From the NCBI GenBank assembly GCA_024277195.1, contig JAJRVS010000045.1:1-43505 (forward strand): 43,505 bases of DNA, written 5' to 3'. Below are positions 26,236-35,986 of the stretch, piece after piece. The position numbers and the translations under genes were made by a program. Each line of letters opens with the position of its first letter. The first letter of the stretch is position 1. This DNA is from Verrucomicrobiota bacterium. Its GTDB lineage: Bacteria; Verrucomicrobiota; Verrucomicrobiia; Verrucomicrobiales; DEV007. Below the pieces are notes generated by a model. It was not told the DNA's origin and ran no database searches. It saw nothing but the letters and a program-made list of their open reading frames with translations.

Positions 26236-27339
26236 ATGATTGATGATTCCACTTCCACCAAACTCACCTCATTTGCTTCTGCATTGATCAACCAAGAAGA
26301 AGCGCGCATCCTCATCCCTGCCCAAGACCCATCCACCGGATTCTGGTTTGGCGGTGGCAATGTGGTTCAAGATAAAGATGGCTCGATCCTGACCTGTGGG
26401 CGCTACCGCAACTTTGGCGATTCCCGTACCGGTACCGGTGCTGGCGCACGCGGCTTGGAACTGGCTATCTTCCGCGCCGATTCTCCTGATGGTGATTTTT
26501 CTAAAATTGTTAGCTTTACCAAAGCCGATCTCACTTGTGAAGCTCGCGAAGTGGTTTCCATCGAGGGCTGTGCCCTGCATCTCACCGATGAAGGCATCGA
26601 ACTGTTCATCTCTACCGAAAAAGACGACACCTACCCCGACAGCCACAAGGACTTTCAAAAGCCCGGCACCGGGGTCTGGTCCATCGACCGTATCCACGCA
26701 GCGACCGTCGATGAGCTTTCACCCTCCAATATCGAGGAAATCATCCCTTTTGGTCCCCCTCCCTACCTGCATGTCAAAGACCCCGTCACCACCGACCTGC
26801 CCGATGGCAGCCTTGGTCTGATCTATTGCACCCACCCTTTTTCCTGGTCCAGCTCCGGCACCTCGGTCATCACCCGCGCGCCGGGTTCGTCCGAATATCA
26901 ACACCGCACCGATACCATGCTCAATCGCGGCCCGGTATGGGACATCGCCGCCGCTAGGGTCACTGATCGTTTGCCGATTCCCAAAATCGGAGCATTTGCT
27001 GCCCAAGCCGATCAATCACTCTATTTTTACGACAGCGCCGAATGCCTGCGCCAACTCGACGACAACCCCAAAGCCGTCGCTCGTCCACGCGGTTGGTCCT
27101 GCGAGGAAATCGGCGGCCTGGCCCTTGGCAACGACGCCGACTTTCCCAACATCGAATCCATCACCGTCGACGCACCGCTTTTCATCTCTCCCATGGGCAC
27201 GGGGTGCTCCCGTTATGTTGGAACCCTGGTCACCGATGACGGCATCTTCGCCACTTGGCAGCAATCCCAGGATGATCTATCCCAACCTCTGGTCGGCCAC
27301 TTCCTCAGCAATCAACAAATCGCAGAACTACTGGCATGA
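26236..27339 (+). CDS. Beta-propeller-like protein of a sugar-catabolism locus
   Basis: 367 aa without a signal peptide. Repeated motifs such as GGGNVVQDKDGSILTCGRYRNFG, DGDFSKIVSF and DLPDGSLGLIYC resemble the blades of five-bladed glycosidase-type propellers (GH43/GH130-like), and paired acidic residues are frequent. Its function is unknown to me. The stop overlaps the start of the isomerase gene (ATGA), so the two are translationally coupled and probably act in one pathway. I recall similar proteins beside sugar isomerases and MocA-type oxidoreductases. Confidence 0.55.
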   Translation: MIDDSTSTKLTSFASALINQEEARILIPAQDPSTGFWFGGGNVVQDKDGSILTCGRYRNFGDSRTGTGAGARGLELAIFRADSPDGDFSKIVSFTKADLTCEAREVVSIEGCALHLTDEGIELFISTEKDDTYPDSHKDFQKPGTGVWSIDRIHAATVDELSPSNIEEIIPFGPPPYLHVKDPVTTDLPDGSLGLIYCTHPFSWSSSGTSVITRAPGSSEYQHRTDTMLNRGPVWDIAAARVTDRLPIPKIGAFAAQADQSLYFYDSAECLRQLDDNPKAVARPRGWSCEEIGGLALGNDADFPNIESITVDAPLFISPMGTGCSRYVGTLVTDDGIFATWQQSQDDLSQPLVGHFLSNQQIAELLA

Positions 27340-28136
27340 AACTCTCCCTCAACGCCTCCACCATCAAAACCACCCCGCTGTTGGACAAGATCCGTGTCGC
27401 TGGCGAAGCCGGCTACGACGGCATCGAACTGTGGGCAACCGAAATCTACCAGCACGTCGGTCGCGGAGGCGAAGTCTCCGATGTAGAAAAAGCGCTCGCC
27501 GACCAGGGGCTTGAAGTTCCCTGCTTCATCGCCGTGCGCAACTGGGGCGAAACCCGTGATTGGGAATACCAACTCGCCCTCGACGAAGCACGGCGACGAT
27601 TCGAACTCGCTGCTCGACTCGGCTCTCCATTGATGGTCTGCACCCCGCCGATGCTGCACGACGACATTTCACAGCTGCACGAAGGTTATAAAGACCTGCT
27701 GCAAATCGGCCGTGAAATCGGTGTGCAGGCCGTGCTCGAATACATCAGCTTTTTTGCCTCGCTCAACAACGTCAAAGACACCGTGACCGTGCTCGACCGC
27801 ACCGGCGATGCCGATGCCTGCACCATCCTCGACGCCTTCCACAACTGGAACAACTCCACCACTCTGGACGACCTGCGCGCCCTTCCACTCGAACGCATCG
27901 CCCACTACCACATCGACGACGCCGATCCAAGCAAAGCCTCTGGCACTCAAACCGACCCCGACCGCGTCATGCTCGGCGAAGGCCAGATCGACCTCCCTGC
28001 CGAAATCAAAATCCTCAAAGAAAAAGGCTACGACAAATGGATCAGCCTGGAACTCTTCAATGCCGATCTCTGGCAAAAAGACCCGCTAGAGGTAGCCAAA
28101 ACCGGCCTAGAGAAAATGCAAAAACTCGTAGGATAG
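27336..28136 (+). CDS. Sugar isomerase/epimerase-type TIM barrel
   Basis: 266 aa of the xylose-isomerase-like family (hydroxypyruvate isomerase, inosose dehydratase, DTE-type). The metal ligands expected for the family are visible: Glu135 (VLEYIS), Asp166 and His169 (ILDAFH), His192 (HYHIDD) and Glu239 (SLELF). The substrate cannot be told from this. It is coupled to the propeller gene by an ATGA overlap and is convergent with the MocA-type gene on the minus strand. Confidence 0.85.
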   Translation: MKLSLNASTIKTTPLLDKIRVAGEAGYDGIELWATEIYQHVGRGGEVSDVEKALADQGLEVPCFIAVRNWGETRDWEYQLALDEARRRFELAARLGSPLMVCTPPMLHDDISQLHEGYKDLLQIGREIGVQAVLEYISFFASLNNVKDTVTVLDRTGDADACTILDAFHNWNNSTTLDDLRALPLERIAHYHIDDADPSKASGTQTDPDRVMLGEGQIDLPAEIKILKEKGYDKWISLELFNADLWQKDPLEVAKTGLEKMQKLVG

Positions 28137-28148
28137 GTTTCCAAACCT
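28135..28148. repeat. Short palindrome at isomerase end
   Basis: AGGTTT (28135-28140) and AAACCT (28143-28148) are inverted with only a 2-bp centre, in the word ATAGGTTTCCAAACCTGTCCC, which I recall as a dispersed word. It overlaps the last base pair of the isomerase stop region and lies between convergent genes. Confidence 0.35.
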
Positions 28149-28216
28149 GTCCCGCGGCTCTAAAAACACCCGAATAACCCAAAAGCAAGCTCCCTACCCC
28201 ACTGACCTTCTTCCCC

Positions 28217-29188
28217 TCACTCCACCGGCACCCCCGCACTTGCCCGCAAAACATCCATCACCCGCATATTCCCCAGTGTATCCTCCTTACTAACCCACGG
28301 ATCCTCCCCATCCAATACCGCAGCCGCAAAAGCATCCGCCTCCACCGCGTAAAGCGGTCGTTCTTCAGCCACCTTCACTACTTCTTTTTTATCCCCCTTG
28401 TTAATCGTAAAACTATTTTCACAAAACCAAAAAGCATCCACTTCAATCACCCCCTCAGTGCCGGCAATATAAGTCCCCTGATCCGAATCCACCGTCATAC
28501 CGCAGGTGAACGTCGTCAGCAAATCATTACCAAAAGACATCACCCCCGCTGCATAATCATCCACCCCGTCGCCTTGATACAAATGCGCCACTGCTTGCAT
28601 TTCCGTCGGTTCTGATCCCGCCAGTTGGCGAATCATATTCACACAATAGGTGCCCACATCCATGATAGCGCCCCCGCCTTGAGACGGGTGGTAACGCGCG
28701 TCATCCATACTCGGCTCCCTGAAAAAAGTGAAATTTGAACGAATCAATCTCAAATCCCCAATCACCCCACCACGCACCATTTCAATCAACTTCTGCGTCT
28801 GCGGGTGCGCCCGATACATAAAAGCCTCCACCAAAACCCTCCCCGTTTCCTCCGCCACCGCAAACATCTGCTCAGCCTCCCCCGCATTGAGGGCAAAAGG
28901 TTTTTCACACAACACATGTTTGCCTGCGCGCATCGCTGCAATCGACCACTCATGATGCAATCCGTTGGGCAGACAATTATAAACCGCCTGCACCTCCGGA
29001 TCATTGATCAAAGCCTCGTAGCCTTCGACTCCCCGCCCGCCGTATTGCCCCGCAAAATGATCCGCCGATTCCTGCGTGCGCGAACCCGAGGCCACCAACA
29101 CTCCCGCATTCGAATTCGGAAGATCCCCGGCAAATTTGCCCGCTATCATCCCCGTCCCCAATACCCCCCATTTTAGTTTAGTGTTCAT
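28217..29188 (-). CDS. Gfo/Idh/MocA-family oxidoreductase
   Basis: 323 aa. The Rossmann start LKWGVLGTGMIAGKFA and the conserved EKPFALN (Glu95-Lys96-Pro97; Lys96 is the family's catalytic lysine) are clear. C-terminal alpha/beta domain from about 125. Members oxidise or reduce sugars, cyclitols or their derivatives with NAD(P). It probably belongs with the adjacent isomerase and alcohol dehydrogenase; the substrate is not known. Confidence 0.9.
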   Translation of the reverse strand: MNTKLKWGVLGTGMIAGKFAGDLPNSNAGVLVASGSRTQESADHFAGQYGGRGVEGYEALINDPEVQAVYNCLPNGLHHEWSIAAMRAGKHVLCEKPFALNAGEAEQMFAVAEETGRVLVEAFMYRAHPQTQKLIEMVRGGVIGDLRLIRSNFTFFREPSMDDARYHPSQGGGAIMDVGTYCVNMIRQLAGSEPTEMQAVAHLYQGDGVDDYAAGVMSFGNDLLTTFTCGMTVDSDQGTYIAGTEGVIEVDAFWFCENSFTINKGDKKEVVKVAEERPLYAVEADAFAAAVLDGEDPWVSKEDTLGNMRVMDVLRASAGVPVE

Positions 29189-29280
29189 TTTTTGTGACTA
29201 TTCAGGCTTAATAAAAAAGGTACACCATCAAATTCAAGCACTGCCGTTTCAAACGAGAGTTCCTCATTCATTTTTTAACA

Positions 29281-29301
29281 TCAGTGTGAATCAGTGGTTA
29301 G
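29281..29301. repeat. Dispersed ACCAC/GTGGT word
   Basis: TCAGTGTGAATCAGTGGTTA, the complement of TAACCACTGATTCACACTGA. It belongs to the same loose family as 4275-4305, 30362-30392 and 33538-33570, and lies between the MocA-type and alcohol dehydrogenase genes. Confidence 0.4.
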
Positions 29302-29309
29302 CAAATATT

Positions 29310-30344
29310 TTACGGTTTTAAGATCACCTTCATCAAACCTTTTTCCCGCGCGTGCAGACGGTCGAACCACTCTCCCCCCTCATGCAAATCCGCCACCGCG
29401 CTCATCAAGGGTTCCACCCGAATGCTGCCATCAGCCACAGCCTTTACCGCATCCCCATACTCTCCCGCCGATGCACAGGAACCAAATACAGACAGCTCCC
29501 GGGTCACCACCGCCTGCAAAGGAAACTGAACTTCCGCCTGCAGATTGCCCACACAGCCCACCGAGCCCCCCTTGCGCACGCAGTTCACCGCCAACTGGAT
29601 CGTCGGGGTGAAACCCACCACCTCCATCGCCACATCAGCCCCGTCTTCATTACCTACTGCCTGGCGTATTTTTTCCAAAGCCCCGTCCCCCGATACCACC
29701 ACCGCATCCGCGCCCAATTCCAAAGCCATCTTCAGTCGATCCTCATCCACGTCCACCGCCACCACCAACCCTGCTCCCGCCGCTTTCAGTGCCTGCACCA
29801 CCAACAAACCAATCAAACCCGCCCCGATCACCACCGCCGAATCACCCGTTTTTAGCGGCACCCGACTCACCCCGTGCAGGGCAATCGATACCGGCTCGGC
29901 AAATGCCGCTTGCTCGTAGGGCAAAGAATCCGGCACAGCATACAGGATATGTTGTGGCACTGATACAAACTCCGCAAACGCTCCATGACGACAGTAATCA
30001 TCACAAGACACCCCCAGCACATTTCGCTTCGGACACAAATTGATCTGTCCGCTTCTACAAGACTCGCACTCTCCACAATAAACCGTCGAATCAAAAGTCA
30101 CCCGATCCCCCACCTGCCAGCCTTCTACCTGCTGTCCAATTTCCACAATCTCCCCCGCCGCTTCATGGCCCATGATGATCGGAGGAATCCTCCTGCCCGA
30201 ACTTCCGTCCATGCCATGCACATCACTACCGCAAATGCCACAAGCCTTCACCCGAATTTTCACCTCACACTTACCCACTTCCGGTTCCGCAGCTTCACCA
30301 AATTCAAATTTTCCGTATTCCGTAAGAGTCAGCGCTTTCATCAT
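29310..30344 (-). CDS. Zinc-dependent medium-chain alcohol/sorbitol dehydrogenase
   Basis: 344 aa. Catalytic zinc ligands appear as Cys38, His60 and Glu61 (CGSDVHG and GHE); the structural zinc cluster is CGECESCRSGQINLC (Cys90, 93, 96, 104). The NAD-binding fold carries GAGLIGLLVVQA. It resembles sorbitol, galactitol-1-phosphate or threonine dehydrogenases; the sugar-locus context favours a polyol or sugar substrate. It lies upstream of the MocA-type gene on the same strand, 121 bp away. Confidence 0.9.
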   Translation of the reverse strand: MMKALTLTEYGKFEFGEAAEPEVGKCEVKIRVKACGICGSDVHGMDGSSGRRIPPIIMGHEAAGEIVEIGQQVEGWQVGDRVTFDSTVYCGECESCRSGQINLCPKRNVLGVSCDDYCRHGAFAEFVSVPQHILYAVPDSLPYEQAAFAEPVSIALHGVSRVPLKTGDSAVVIGAGLIGLLVVQALKAAGAGLVVAVDVDEDRLKMALELGADAVVVSGDGALEKIRQAVGNEDGADVAMEVVGFTPTIQLAVNCVRKGGSVGCVGNLQAEVQFPLQAVVTRELSVFGSCASAGEYGDAVKAVADGSIRVEPLMSAVADLHEGGEWFDRLHAREKGLMKVILKP

Positions 30345-30361
30345 GTTATTAAAAACATGAA

Positions 30362-30392
30362 TAAACCACAGTGAACACCGAGTTCACAGAGG
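30362..30392. repeat. Dispersed ACCAC word
   Basis: TAAACCACAGTGAACACCG followed by AGTTCACAGAGG. It is the clearest copy of the loose ACCAC word set. It abuts the 3' end of a Tsx-like pseudogene and the start of the alcohol dehydrogenase gene. Confidence 0.4.
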
Positions 30393-30409
30393 AAAATTTC
30401 AGGGAGCTG

Positions 30410-30734
30410 TTAGAAGTGATATTTCACCAGAAAACTCACTACATTATCATTGCTATCAAAGGCCTTGGAATTTTTGATTCCATATTTGTTCACCCAATAA
30501 CGGTATTCAATGCCCGCATAAAGCTTACCATCCTCACCCCAAAGCAGTTTCCCCACATTAAATTTCAACTGCGGATTAAAGTGGAAATTGAGTTCGTAAT
30601 TGGAGTTTTCAGTCGTAAATATCCAGTCTTGGACTCAACCCCGGCGGACACTGCAGGAGCAAGCTCATCCGTCCCCGCAGAGCAAAAGGGTGCGACCATG
30701 ATAATCGCCGATATTATAACTAGAAAAGATCTCA
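30410..30734 (-). pseudogene. Collapsed Tsx-like outer-membrane channel remnant
   Basis: Read on the minus strand from ATG 30734, a signal peptide MRSFLVIISAIIMVAPFCSA is followed by a few mature residues. The frame then shifts near 30620, and from there to the stop at 30410 the sequence ends GIEYRYWVNKYGIKNSK and then VSFLVKYHF, a barrel end with a terminal Phe as in Tsx-type nucleoside channels. Start and stop differ in frame by 1, and a full-length channel would be about 250 aa, so roughly 400 bp is missing. It lies beside the RAYT transposase gene. The family call is moderate, from the C-terminal strand pattern. Confidence 0.65.
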
Positions 30735-30795
30735 TCTCAGAATAGGTAACTGTCGTTTTCAGAATAACAAACTATCATCTCCGCACTTCTCCCAC

Positions 30796-31917
30796 TCAGC
30801 GCTTGACCTCCAGCACGCCCCTCTTCAAATCCCGCAGCACCCGCAACTCCCCCCACTGCGCCCCACGCATCTTCCGTCCGCCATCCTTACGCCGCGCACC
30901 AAAGTGATCCCTCTTGCTCTCAAAAAAATCATCCACATACCTCTGACTCCCCAACACCGCCCCATCAGTGAAATACCTCACCCTACATCTTAATGCCTCC
31001 GCCACCGGCAATCGCCCGCCTGATTCCAATACCTCTTTGATCTCCGCCCGACTGAAACCTCCCTTACCTTTGTTGTAACCGTCCACGGTTTCACTCGCTT
31101 TCACCTGTTCTCCCTTCGCATACAGTAAACACCGATACTCCTGCGCCACCTTCTTCCACGCCACCCGACTACGACCCGTCACCGCATAACACAGCCCCTG
31201 CCTCGCCCCGCGCACCCCGGCCACCGCCGCCGCATACGAACACCAACGGTAACCCTCCGGATCCTGCGCCAGCCCCGCACGCACCGGATTCAGATCAATA
31301 TAAGCCGCCACCATGCGCAGCGCATCACTGCTCCCCCCACTGCCTTCATCCGCCCCCCCCGACCGCCGAAGCCCCTTGTTCGCCGTAGCTTTAGCGAAGG
31401 AGGATGGCGAAGGAGGTTGTAAAAGCACACTCTTAAATGGCCCCTCCCACAAAGTCCCCACCCGGCCGTGTTTCCGATTATAAGCCAATGTTATTTTCAA
31501 CTTCAACTCCTTCATAAACATCGAAAGATCAAACAACCGCGCCCTCACCGATTCCACAATTTCGCTCACCTTCTCATCCGCTCCATTCTCACGAAACATC
31601 TCCACCTCATCCAACACCAACTTGCTCGACCACTCGTTCTTAAACACCTCTAGTCGCTTAATATAATCCTCATCCGTCCACCCCTCTGTCGCCAGCTCCC
31701 TATCCGGCACCTCCAACAACAAATGAAAGTGATTGCCCATAAAACACCAAGCCAACGCCCGCAGCCCACTAAATTTCAACTGCTTGAGCATCAAAATCCG
31801 AAAAGTTTCCTTTTCATCATCCTCAAACAAAATATCCCTCCCCGTCGTCCGGCTCACCACATGATAATAATTCGTCTGCCCCTCCGGCCCCAACAAAAAC
31901 TCCCGTATTTTCCTCAT
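30796..31917 (-). CDS. RAYT-type REP-associated tyrosine transposase with in-frame repeat insertion
   Basis: 373 aa from Met 31917 (the longer 5' extension lacks similarity). The Y1/HUH signature GNHFHLLLE (His63 and His65) and AAYIDLNPVRAGL (Tyr206, the likely nucleophile) are both present. Between them, residues about 168-199 (PPSPSSFAKATANKGLRRS and following) look like a repeat read in frame and absent from typical relatives. A C-terminal basic extension (residues about 230-373) follows. RAYTs cut REP palindromes; none was clearly identified next to this gene. A second run of coding repeats is likely inherited from insertion of the dispersed repeat. Confidence 0.8.
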   Translation of the reverse strand: MRKIREFLLGPEGQTNYYHVVSRTTGRDILFEDDEKETFRILMLKQLKFSGLRALAWCFMGNHFHLLLEVPDRELATEGWTDEDYIKRLEVFKNEWSSKLVLDEVEMFRENGADEKVSEIVESVRARLFDLSMFMKELKLKITLAYNRKHGRVGTLWEGPFKSVLLQPPSPSSFAKATANKGLRRSGGADEGSGGSSDALRMVAAYIDLNPVRAGLAQDPEGYRWCSYAAAVAGVRGARQGLCYAVTGRSRVAWKKVAQEYRCLLYAKGEQVKASETVDGYNKGKGGFSRAEIKEVLESGGRLPVAEALRCRVRYFTDGAVLGSQRYVDDFFESKRDHFGARRKDGGRKMRGAQWGELRVLRDLKRGVLEVKR

Positions 31918-32073
31918 AATTAATATCCTTTCCCAATCGCTTCGACTCCCCCGAATATTCCCTCTCCCTCCATAATACAACGACATCCTCCCCATACAAG
32001 AACTATTTTGCATGGGGATCCTCCCCTTTTATAAAAACTCGCAGCGAAATTTTAAGCTCCTACAACTCGCGGC

Positions 32074-33528
32074 TCACGGGCTTGGCCATTGCTCCAACCT
32101 CTCAAGCAACTGGAGGAATGATGCGTCATTATGAATCTTCGCATGACGATCCCACAACTGAACAGCCAATGCCCTGGCCTTCACCGGCTGAGTAGCGGCA
32201 AGGCGTGAGAGCTGCTCTAGATCTCTACTCCATGGAGCATTCTCCTCAGAAGTATCACTCTCAGATTTCACTGCTTTTCTAGGTTGATCTAGGAACTCAA
32301 TCGCTTCGCGAATCGGACCGGGCTCCCGCGGAACCTGATGAGCTAAGCCCGGCACCTCGATGAGGCACGCCGGGATACGGTTTTTCTCCATCCAGCCAAA
32401 AACGTTTTTGGTGTCCTCGTAGTTGGAATCTTCAGGGCCCGTAATCAAGGCAAAATGATTAAGCCGTTTCGCCGTATTCAAAGCATTGCCCTCTGGTGGC
32501 CATCCATAAATTTCAACATTCGCCTTAGAATAATGAGGGATCGCCCTGGCTAGCGCGCTCACGCCACAAAAGTGAATAGTTCCAGTAAAACTTCCAGGAA
32601 ATTTGGCGATCATTCCCGCTGACATTCGACCTCCACCAGAAAAACCACTGAGATACACACGCTGGGGATCAATACGGTAATGGCGTCCCAGATAATTTCG
32701 CGCTTCTCTCGCCAATCGAAACCTACGTCCAGAAGGTTTTTTATTACCTATATCCTTAGCTGTGGCCCAGATGATTTTCTTCTCTTCAAAAACCGACTTC
32801 CATTCAGGACTGAACTGATAGAGTCCATCTCCAGCAGAAATAAAAATCAGCATGCCGTGCGCTTCACCCGTCTTGTAACTCTCTGGAACAAAAACCCGAA
32901 GCGTTTCCTTATTGATGTCAAAACCATCCGTAGGAAACTCCTTATAATCACCCAAATCCCTACGCTCCTCGGGCCATGTATCAAATACTTGCTCAAACTC
33001 CCCCTTTGCAGCGATCTCTTTTCCCTCAATCTCAAATGAGCCGTATCGAATCTCTTCTGAAGAACCTGAAGCTTCCTTTTTTACAACAGGAACGGCTTCC
33101 AGCAAGATCGGAGCTTCTTTGTCCATGCGTGACACAAAGGAATCCGTTAAAAGCCACGCACCAGTCCGTGGAATCAACATCACCTTGCCGTCGGAGACTC
33201 GCCGGTGAAGTTGCAGCGACACCCATTTTCCATCACTCAACCTAAAATGCGTCCATCCAATAAGTGCTGCCTCCTCACCTGTTTTGTCTTCACGCTTAAG
33301 AGTGGTGCGAAAACTTCCCAAAACCTTATTCCCCACATATTGATATACAATCGCGGCTTCATGTTGCCGTTCCTGGATAAAATAATAACTTTCCGGAGGG
33401 TTGCTATCTGTGCTGAAAACGAGAACCTGGGCTGGAGCAGCGCTACCAAGCAATTCCTGCCAGGAATCATTACAAAAACAGGCGGCTTGTGTCATCCCTA
33501 ACAAAAATATAATCGAACATAACTTCAT
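32074..33528 (-). CDS. Secreted alpha/beta-hydrolase esterase
   Basis: 484 aa from Met 33528. Signal peptide MKLCSIIFLLGMTQAACFCN, with possible lipobox-like cysteines. The N-terminal part (about 25-200) has no family I know. The C-terminal hydrolase resembles PHB-depolymerase/feruloyl-esterase types: GFSGG nucleophile elbow with Ser297, then GLAHQVPR near 420 with the likely base His. Substrate unknown. It is divergent from the DUF255 gene across about 227 bp. Confidence 0.75.
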   Translation of the reverse strand: MKLCSIIFLLGMTQAACFCNDSWQELLGSAAPAQVLVFSTDSNPPESYYFIQERQHEAAIVYQYVGNKVLGSFRTTLKREDKTGEEAALIGWTHFRLSDGKWVSLQLHRRVSDGKVMLIPRTGAWLLTDSFVSRMDKEAPILLEAVPVVKKEASGSSEEIRYGSFEIEGKEIAAKGEFEQVFDTWPEERRDLGDYKEFPTDGFDINKETLRVFVPESYKTGEAHGMLIFISAGDGLYQFSPEWKSVFEEKKIIWATAKDIGNKKPSGRRFRLAREARNYLGRHYRIDPQRVYLSGFSGGGRMSAGMIAKFPGSFTGTIHFCGVSALARAIPHYSKANVEIYGWPPEGNALNTAKRLNHFALITGPEDSNYEDTKNVFGWMEKNRIPACLIEVPGLAHQVPREPGPIREAIEFLDQPRKAVKSESDTSEENAPWSRDLEQLSRLAATQPVKARALAVQLWDRHAKIHNDASFLQLLERLEQWPSP

Positions 33529-33537
33529 AGTATTCTT

Positions 33538-33570
33538 TAACCGCAGAAAACACAGGACTCCACTGAGAAA
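33538..33570. repeat. Dispersed ACCGC/ACCAC-like word
   Basis: AACCGCAGAAAACACAGGAC followed by TCCACTGAGA. It is a degenerate member of the ACCAC word set and overlaps the upstream region of the esterase gene. Confidence 0.35.
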
Positions 33571-33755
33571 AACGTAAATCAGTAGTTTAAAGTTAGCATC
33601 AGAAAATACCCTCCCAGCTACCATTTAAACCCATCCTATCCACGCCCATAGGTGCGTATCTTGACTTACCGAAGCTTTAACAGCAGTGATTCGCACCCAC
33701 CTCTTCTCCACATTCATCATTTGTGCTTATCCGGCCTTCATGCGACCCTAGCCCC

Positions 33756-35951
33756 GTGAAAACTCTATCCACTATCAGCCTAGTTCTGCTCTCTCTGCTT
33801 CTACCCGCCATGTCTGCTGAAAAACAAACCTCCACTGACAAGGTCCGCCAAGCCCTGCCCACCCCTGAAGTCATTGCCAAGCTGCCCAAGGACGGTGGCA
33901 AAGAGTTCAACCGCCTCATCTTTTCCCAAAGCCCCTACCTGCTGCAACACGCCCGCAACCCGGTCAACTGGTATCCTTGGGGCGAGGAGGCCTTTGCCGA
34001 AGCAAAAAAACAAAACAAGCCGATTTTCCTCTCCATCGGTTACACCACCTGCCACTGGTGCCACGTAATGGAACACGAATCCTTCGAAGACCAGGAAGTC
34101 GCCGACAAGCTCAACGCAGGTTTCATCTGCATCAAAGTCGATCGTGAAGAGCGACCCGACATCGACGAAGTTTACATGACCGTCACCCAAGGAATGACCG
34201 GCAGTGGTGGTTGGCCAATGACCATCGTCATGACTCCAGAGAAAAAACCGTTTTTTGCCGGCACCTATTTCCCCAAAGAAAACCGAGGCAACCGAACAGG
34301 CTTGATGACCATCCTCGACCAACTCACCTCCGCATGGAAAAACCGCCGCGAGGACATCGATAAATCAGCCAACCAAATCGCCAGTCAATTACTGACCATG
34401 GCCGGAGGAGCTCCCGGCGAAGATCTTCCACCGACCATTCTCGACACCGCCTACGAGCAGTTCGAGGGACGTTACGACGCCACCAATGGCGGATTCTCCA
34501 CCGCCCCGAAATTTCCCATGTCCCCTAACTTGATGTTCCTGATGCGTTACGCCAAACGCAGCGGCAAACCCGCTGCGCTCGATATGGTCAGCAAAACGCT
34601 CATCGAAATGCGCAAAGGTGGTGTTTTTGATCAAGTCGGCTTGGGCTTCCACCGCTACTCCACCGACCCCGTCTGGCTGACCCCGCATTTTGAAAAAATG
34701 CTCTACGACCAAGCCCTGCTGACCATGGCCTACCTCGAAGGTTATCAATCCACCGGTAACGAAGCTTTTGCCCAAACCGCCCGTGAGATCCTGACCTACG
34801 TGCTACGCGACATGACCTCTCCCGAAGGCGGTTTTTATTCAGCTGAAGACGCCGACTCCGAAGGCGAAGAAGGCACCTTTTATGTTTGGACACTTGAAGA
34901 AGTCAAAAAGATCCTCGGCGAAGAAGATGGCACCCTGTTTGCCAACACCTTCAACATCAAAGACAGCGGGAATTTTCAAGACGAAGCCACCGGACGATCC
35001 ACCGGCACCAACATCCCCCACCTCACCGCAGCCATTCCTACCGATCAAGCTGATGAAATTGAAAAACTGAGGCAAAAGCTTTTCACCGCCAGGGAAAAAC
35101 GCATCCACCCTCAGAAAGATGACAAAATTCTCACCGACTGGAACGGACTGATGATCGCCGCCCTCGCCCGCGCTGGGCAAGTGCTCAACGATCCCAGCTA
35201 CACCGCTGCCGCCAAAAAAGCCGCCGACTACGTGCTCAGCACCCTGAGCGATAAAAGCGGCCGCTTACTCAAGCGCTCACGGCTAGGCAAAGCCGGGCTC
35301 ACCGCCCATCTGGAAGACTACGCCTTTGTAGTCTGGGGACTGCTCGACCTCTACGAAGCCAGCTTCGATCCGCACTACCTGTCCGAAGCCATCCGACTCA
35401 ATGACCTGATGATCAAACATTTCAAAGATGACAAGAGTGGTGGCTTTTTCATGACCGCCGACGACGCCGAGCAACTGCTGGTGCGTAGTAAAAAACTCTA
35501 CGGCAGCGCCATCCCCAGCGGCAACGCCGTGGCCGTCCTTAATCTCACCCGACTGCACCGCATGACCGCCAACGATCAATACGAAACAGAAGCCTATGCC
35601 ACCATCAAAGCCTTTTCTGGCGAGATCGGCAAAGCTCCCAGCGCCTTCCCCGTCGCCCTGATCGCACTCGACTTCCTCTTCGGTCCAAGCAATGAAATCG
35701 TCATCACGGGTCAACTCGATCGTAAAGACACCCGGGCCATGCTCGCCGCTGTGAGAAAACCTTTCCTGCCAAATAAAGTGCTCATCTTCCGCCCAGAAAA
35801 GAATCCGAACGCGATAGCCAAGCTGGCTCCCTATACCAAGACCCAGGCTAGTTTGGGCAGCAAAGCCACCGCCTACGTTTGTACCAATTTTGCCTGTCAA
35901 CTGCCCACCACCGATATCAAGAAAATGCTCGAATCCCTGGGAGTAAAATAA
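33756..35951 (+). CDS. Secreted DUF255 thioredoxin-domain protein (YyaL/SPATA20-like)
   Basis: 731 aa from GTG 33756, chosen because it gives a signal peptide ([16 protein letters not shown]) absent from typical members. The thioredoxin-like domain has [19 protein letters not shown] with CHWCH at residues 99-103 and [10 protein letters not shown]. The rest is an (alpha/alpha) barrel-like region with [12 protein letters not shown] and [21 protein letters not shown], typical of the family. Biochemical function is poorly known. The sulfatase starts 36 bp after its stop and may share its transcript. Confidence 0.85.
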   Translation: MKTLSTISLVLLSLLLPAMSAEKQTSTDKVRQALPTPEVIAKLPKDGGKEFNRLIFSQSPYLLQHARNPVNWYPWGEEAFAEAKKQNKPIFLSIGYTTCHWCHVMEHESFEDQEVADKLNAGFICIKVDREERPDIDEVYMTVTQGMTGSGGWPMTIVMTPEKKPFFAGTYFPKENRGNRTGLMTILDQLTSAWKNRREDIDKSANQIASQLLTMAGGAPGEDLPPTILDTAYEQFEGRYDATNGGFSTAPKFPMSPNLMFLMRYAKRSGKPAALDMVSKTLIEMRKGGVFDQVGLGFHRYSTDPVWLTPHFEKMLYDQALLTMAYLEGYQSTGNEAFAQTAREILTYVLRDMTSPEGGFYSAEDADSEGEEGTFYVWTLEEVKKILGEEDGTLFANTFNIKDSGNFQDEATGRSTGTNIPHLTAAIPTDQADEIEKLRQKLFTAREKRIHPQKDDKILTDWNGLMIAALARAGQVLNDPSYTAAAKKAADYVLSTLSDKSGRLLKRSRLGKAGLTAHLEDYAFVVWGLLDLYEASFDPHYLSEAIRLNDLMIKHFKDDKSGGFFMTADDAEQLLVRSKKLYGSAIPSGNAVAVLNLTRLHRMTANDQYETEAYATIKAFSGEIGKAPSAFPVALIALDFLFGPSNEIVITGQLDRKDTRAMLAAVRKPFLPNKVLIFRPEKNPNAIAKLAPYTKTQASLGSKATAYVCTNFACQLPTTDIKKMLESLGVK

Positions 35952-35986
35952 AGTTTCTGCCCCAGCCTCGGAAAAAAACTCATTCC

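Noticed and set aside
30371-30745. Plus-strand open frame of 124 codons
   Set aside because: It overlaps the minus-strand Tsx-like remnant, whose barrel strands and signal peptide are far more convincing; no similarity seen on the plus strand.
32020-32035. GGGGATCCTCCCC hairpin followed by TTTT as a terminator
   Set aside because: The T-run follows on the plus strand but no plus-strand gene ends upstream of it; a repeat fragment or chance palindrome is at least as likely.
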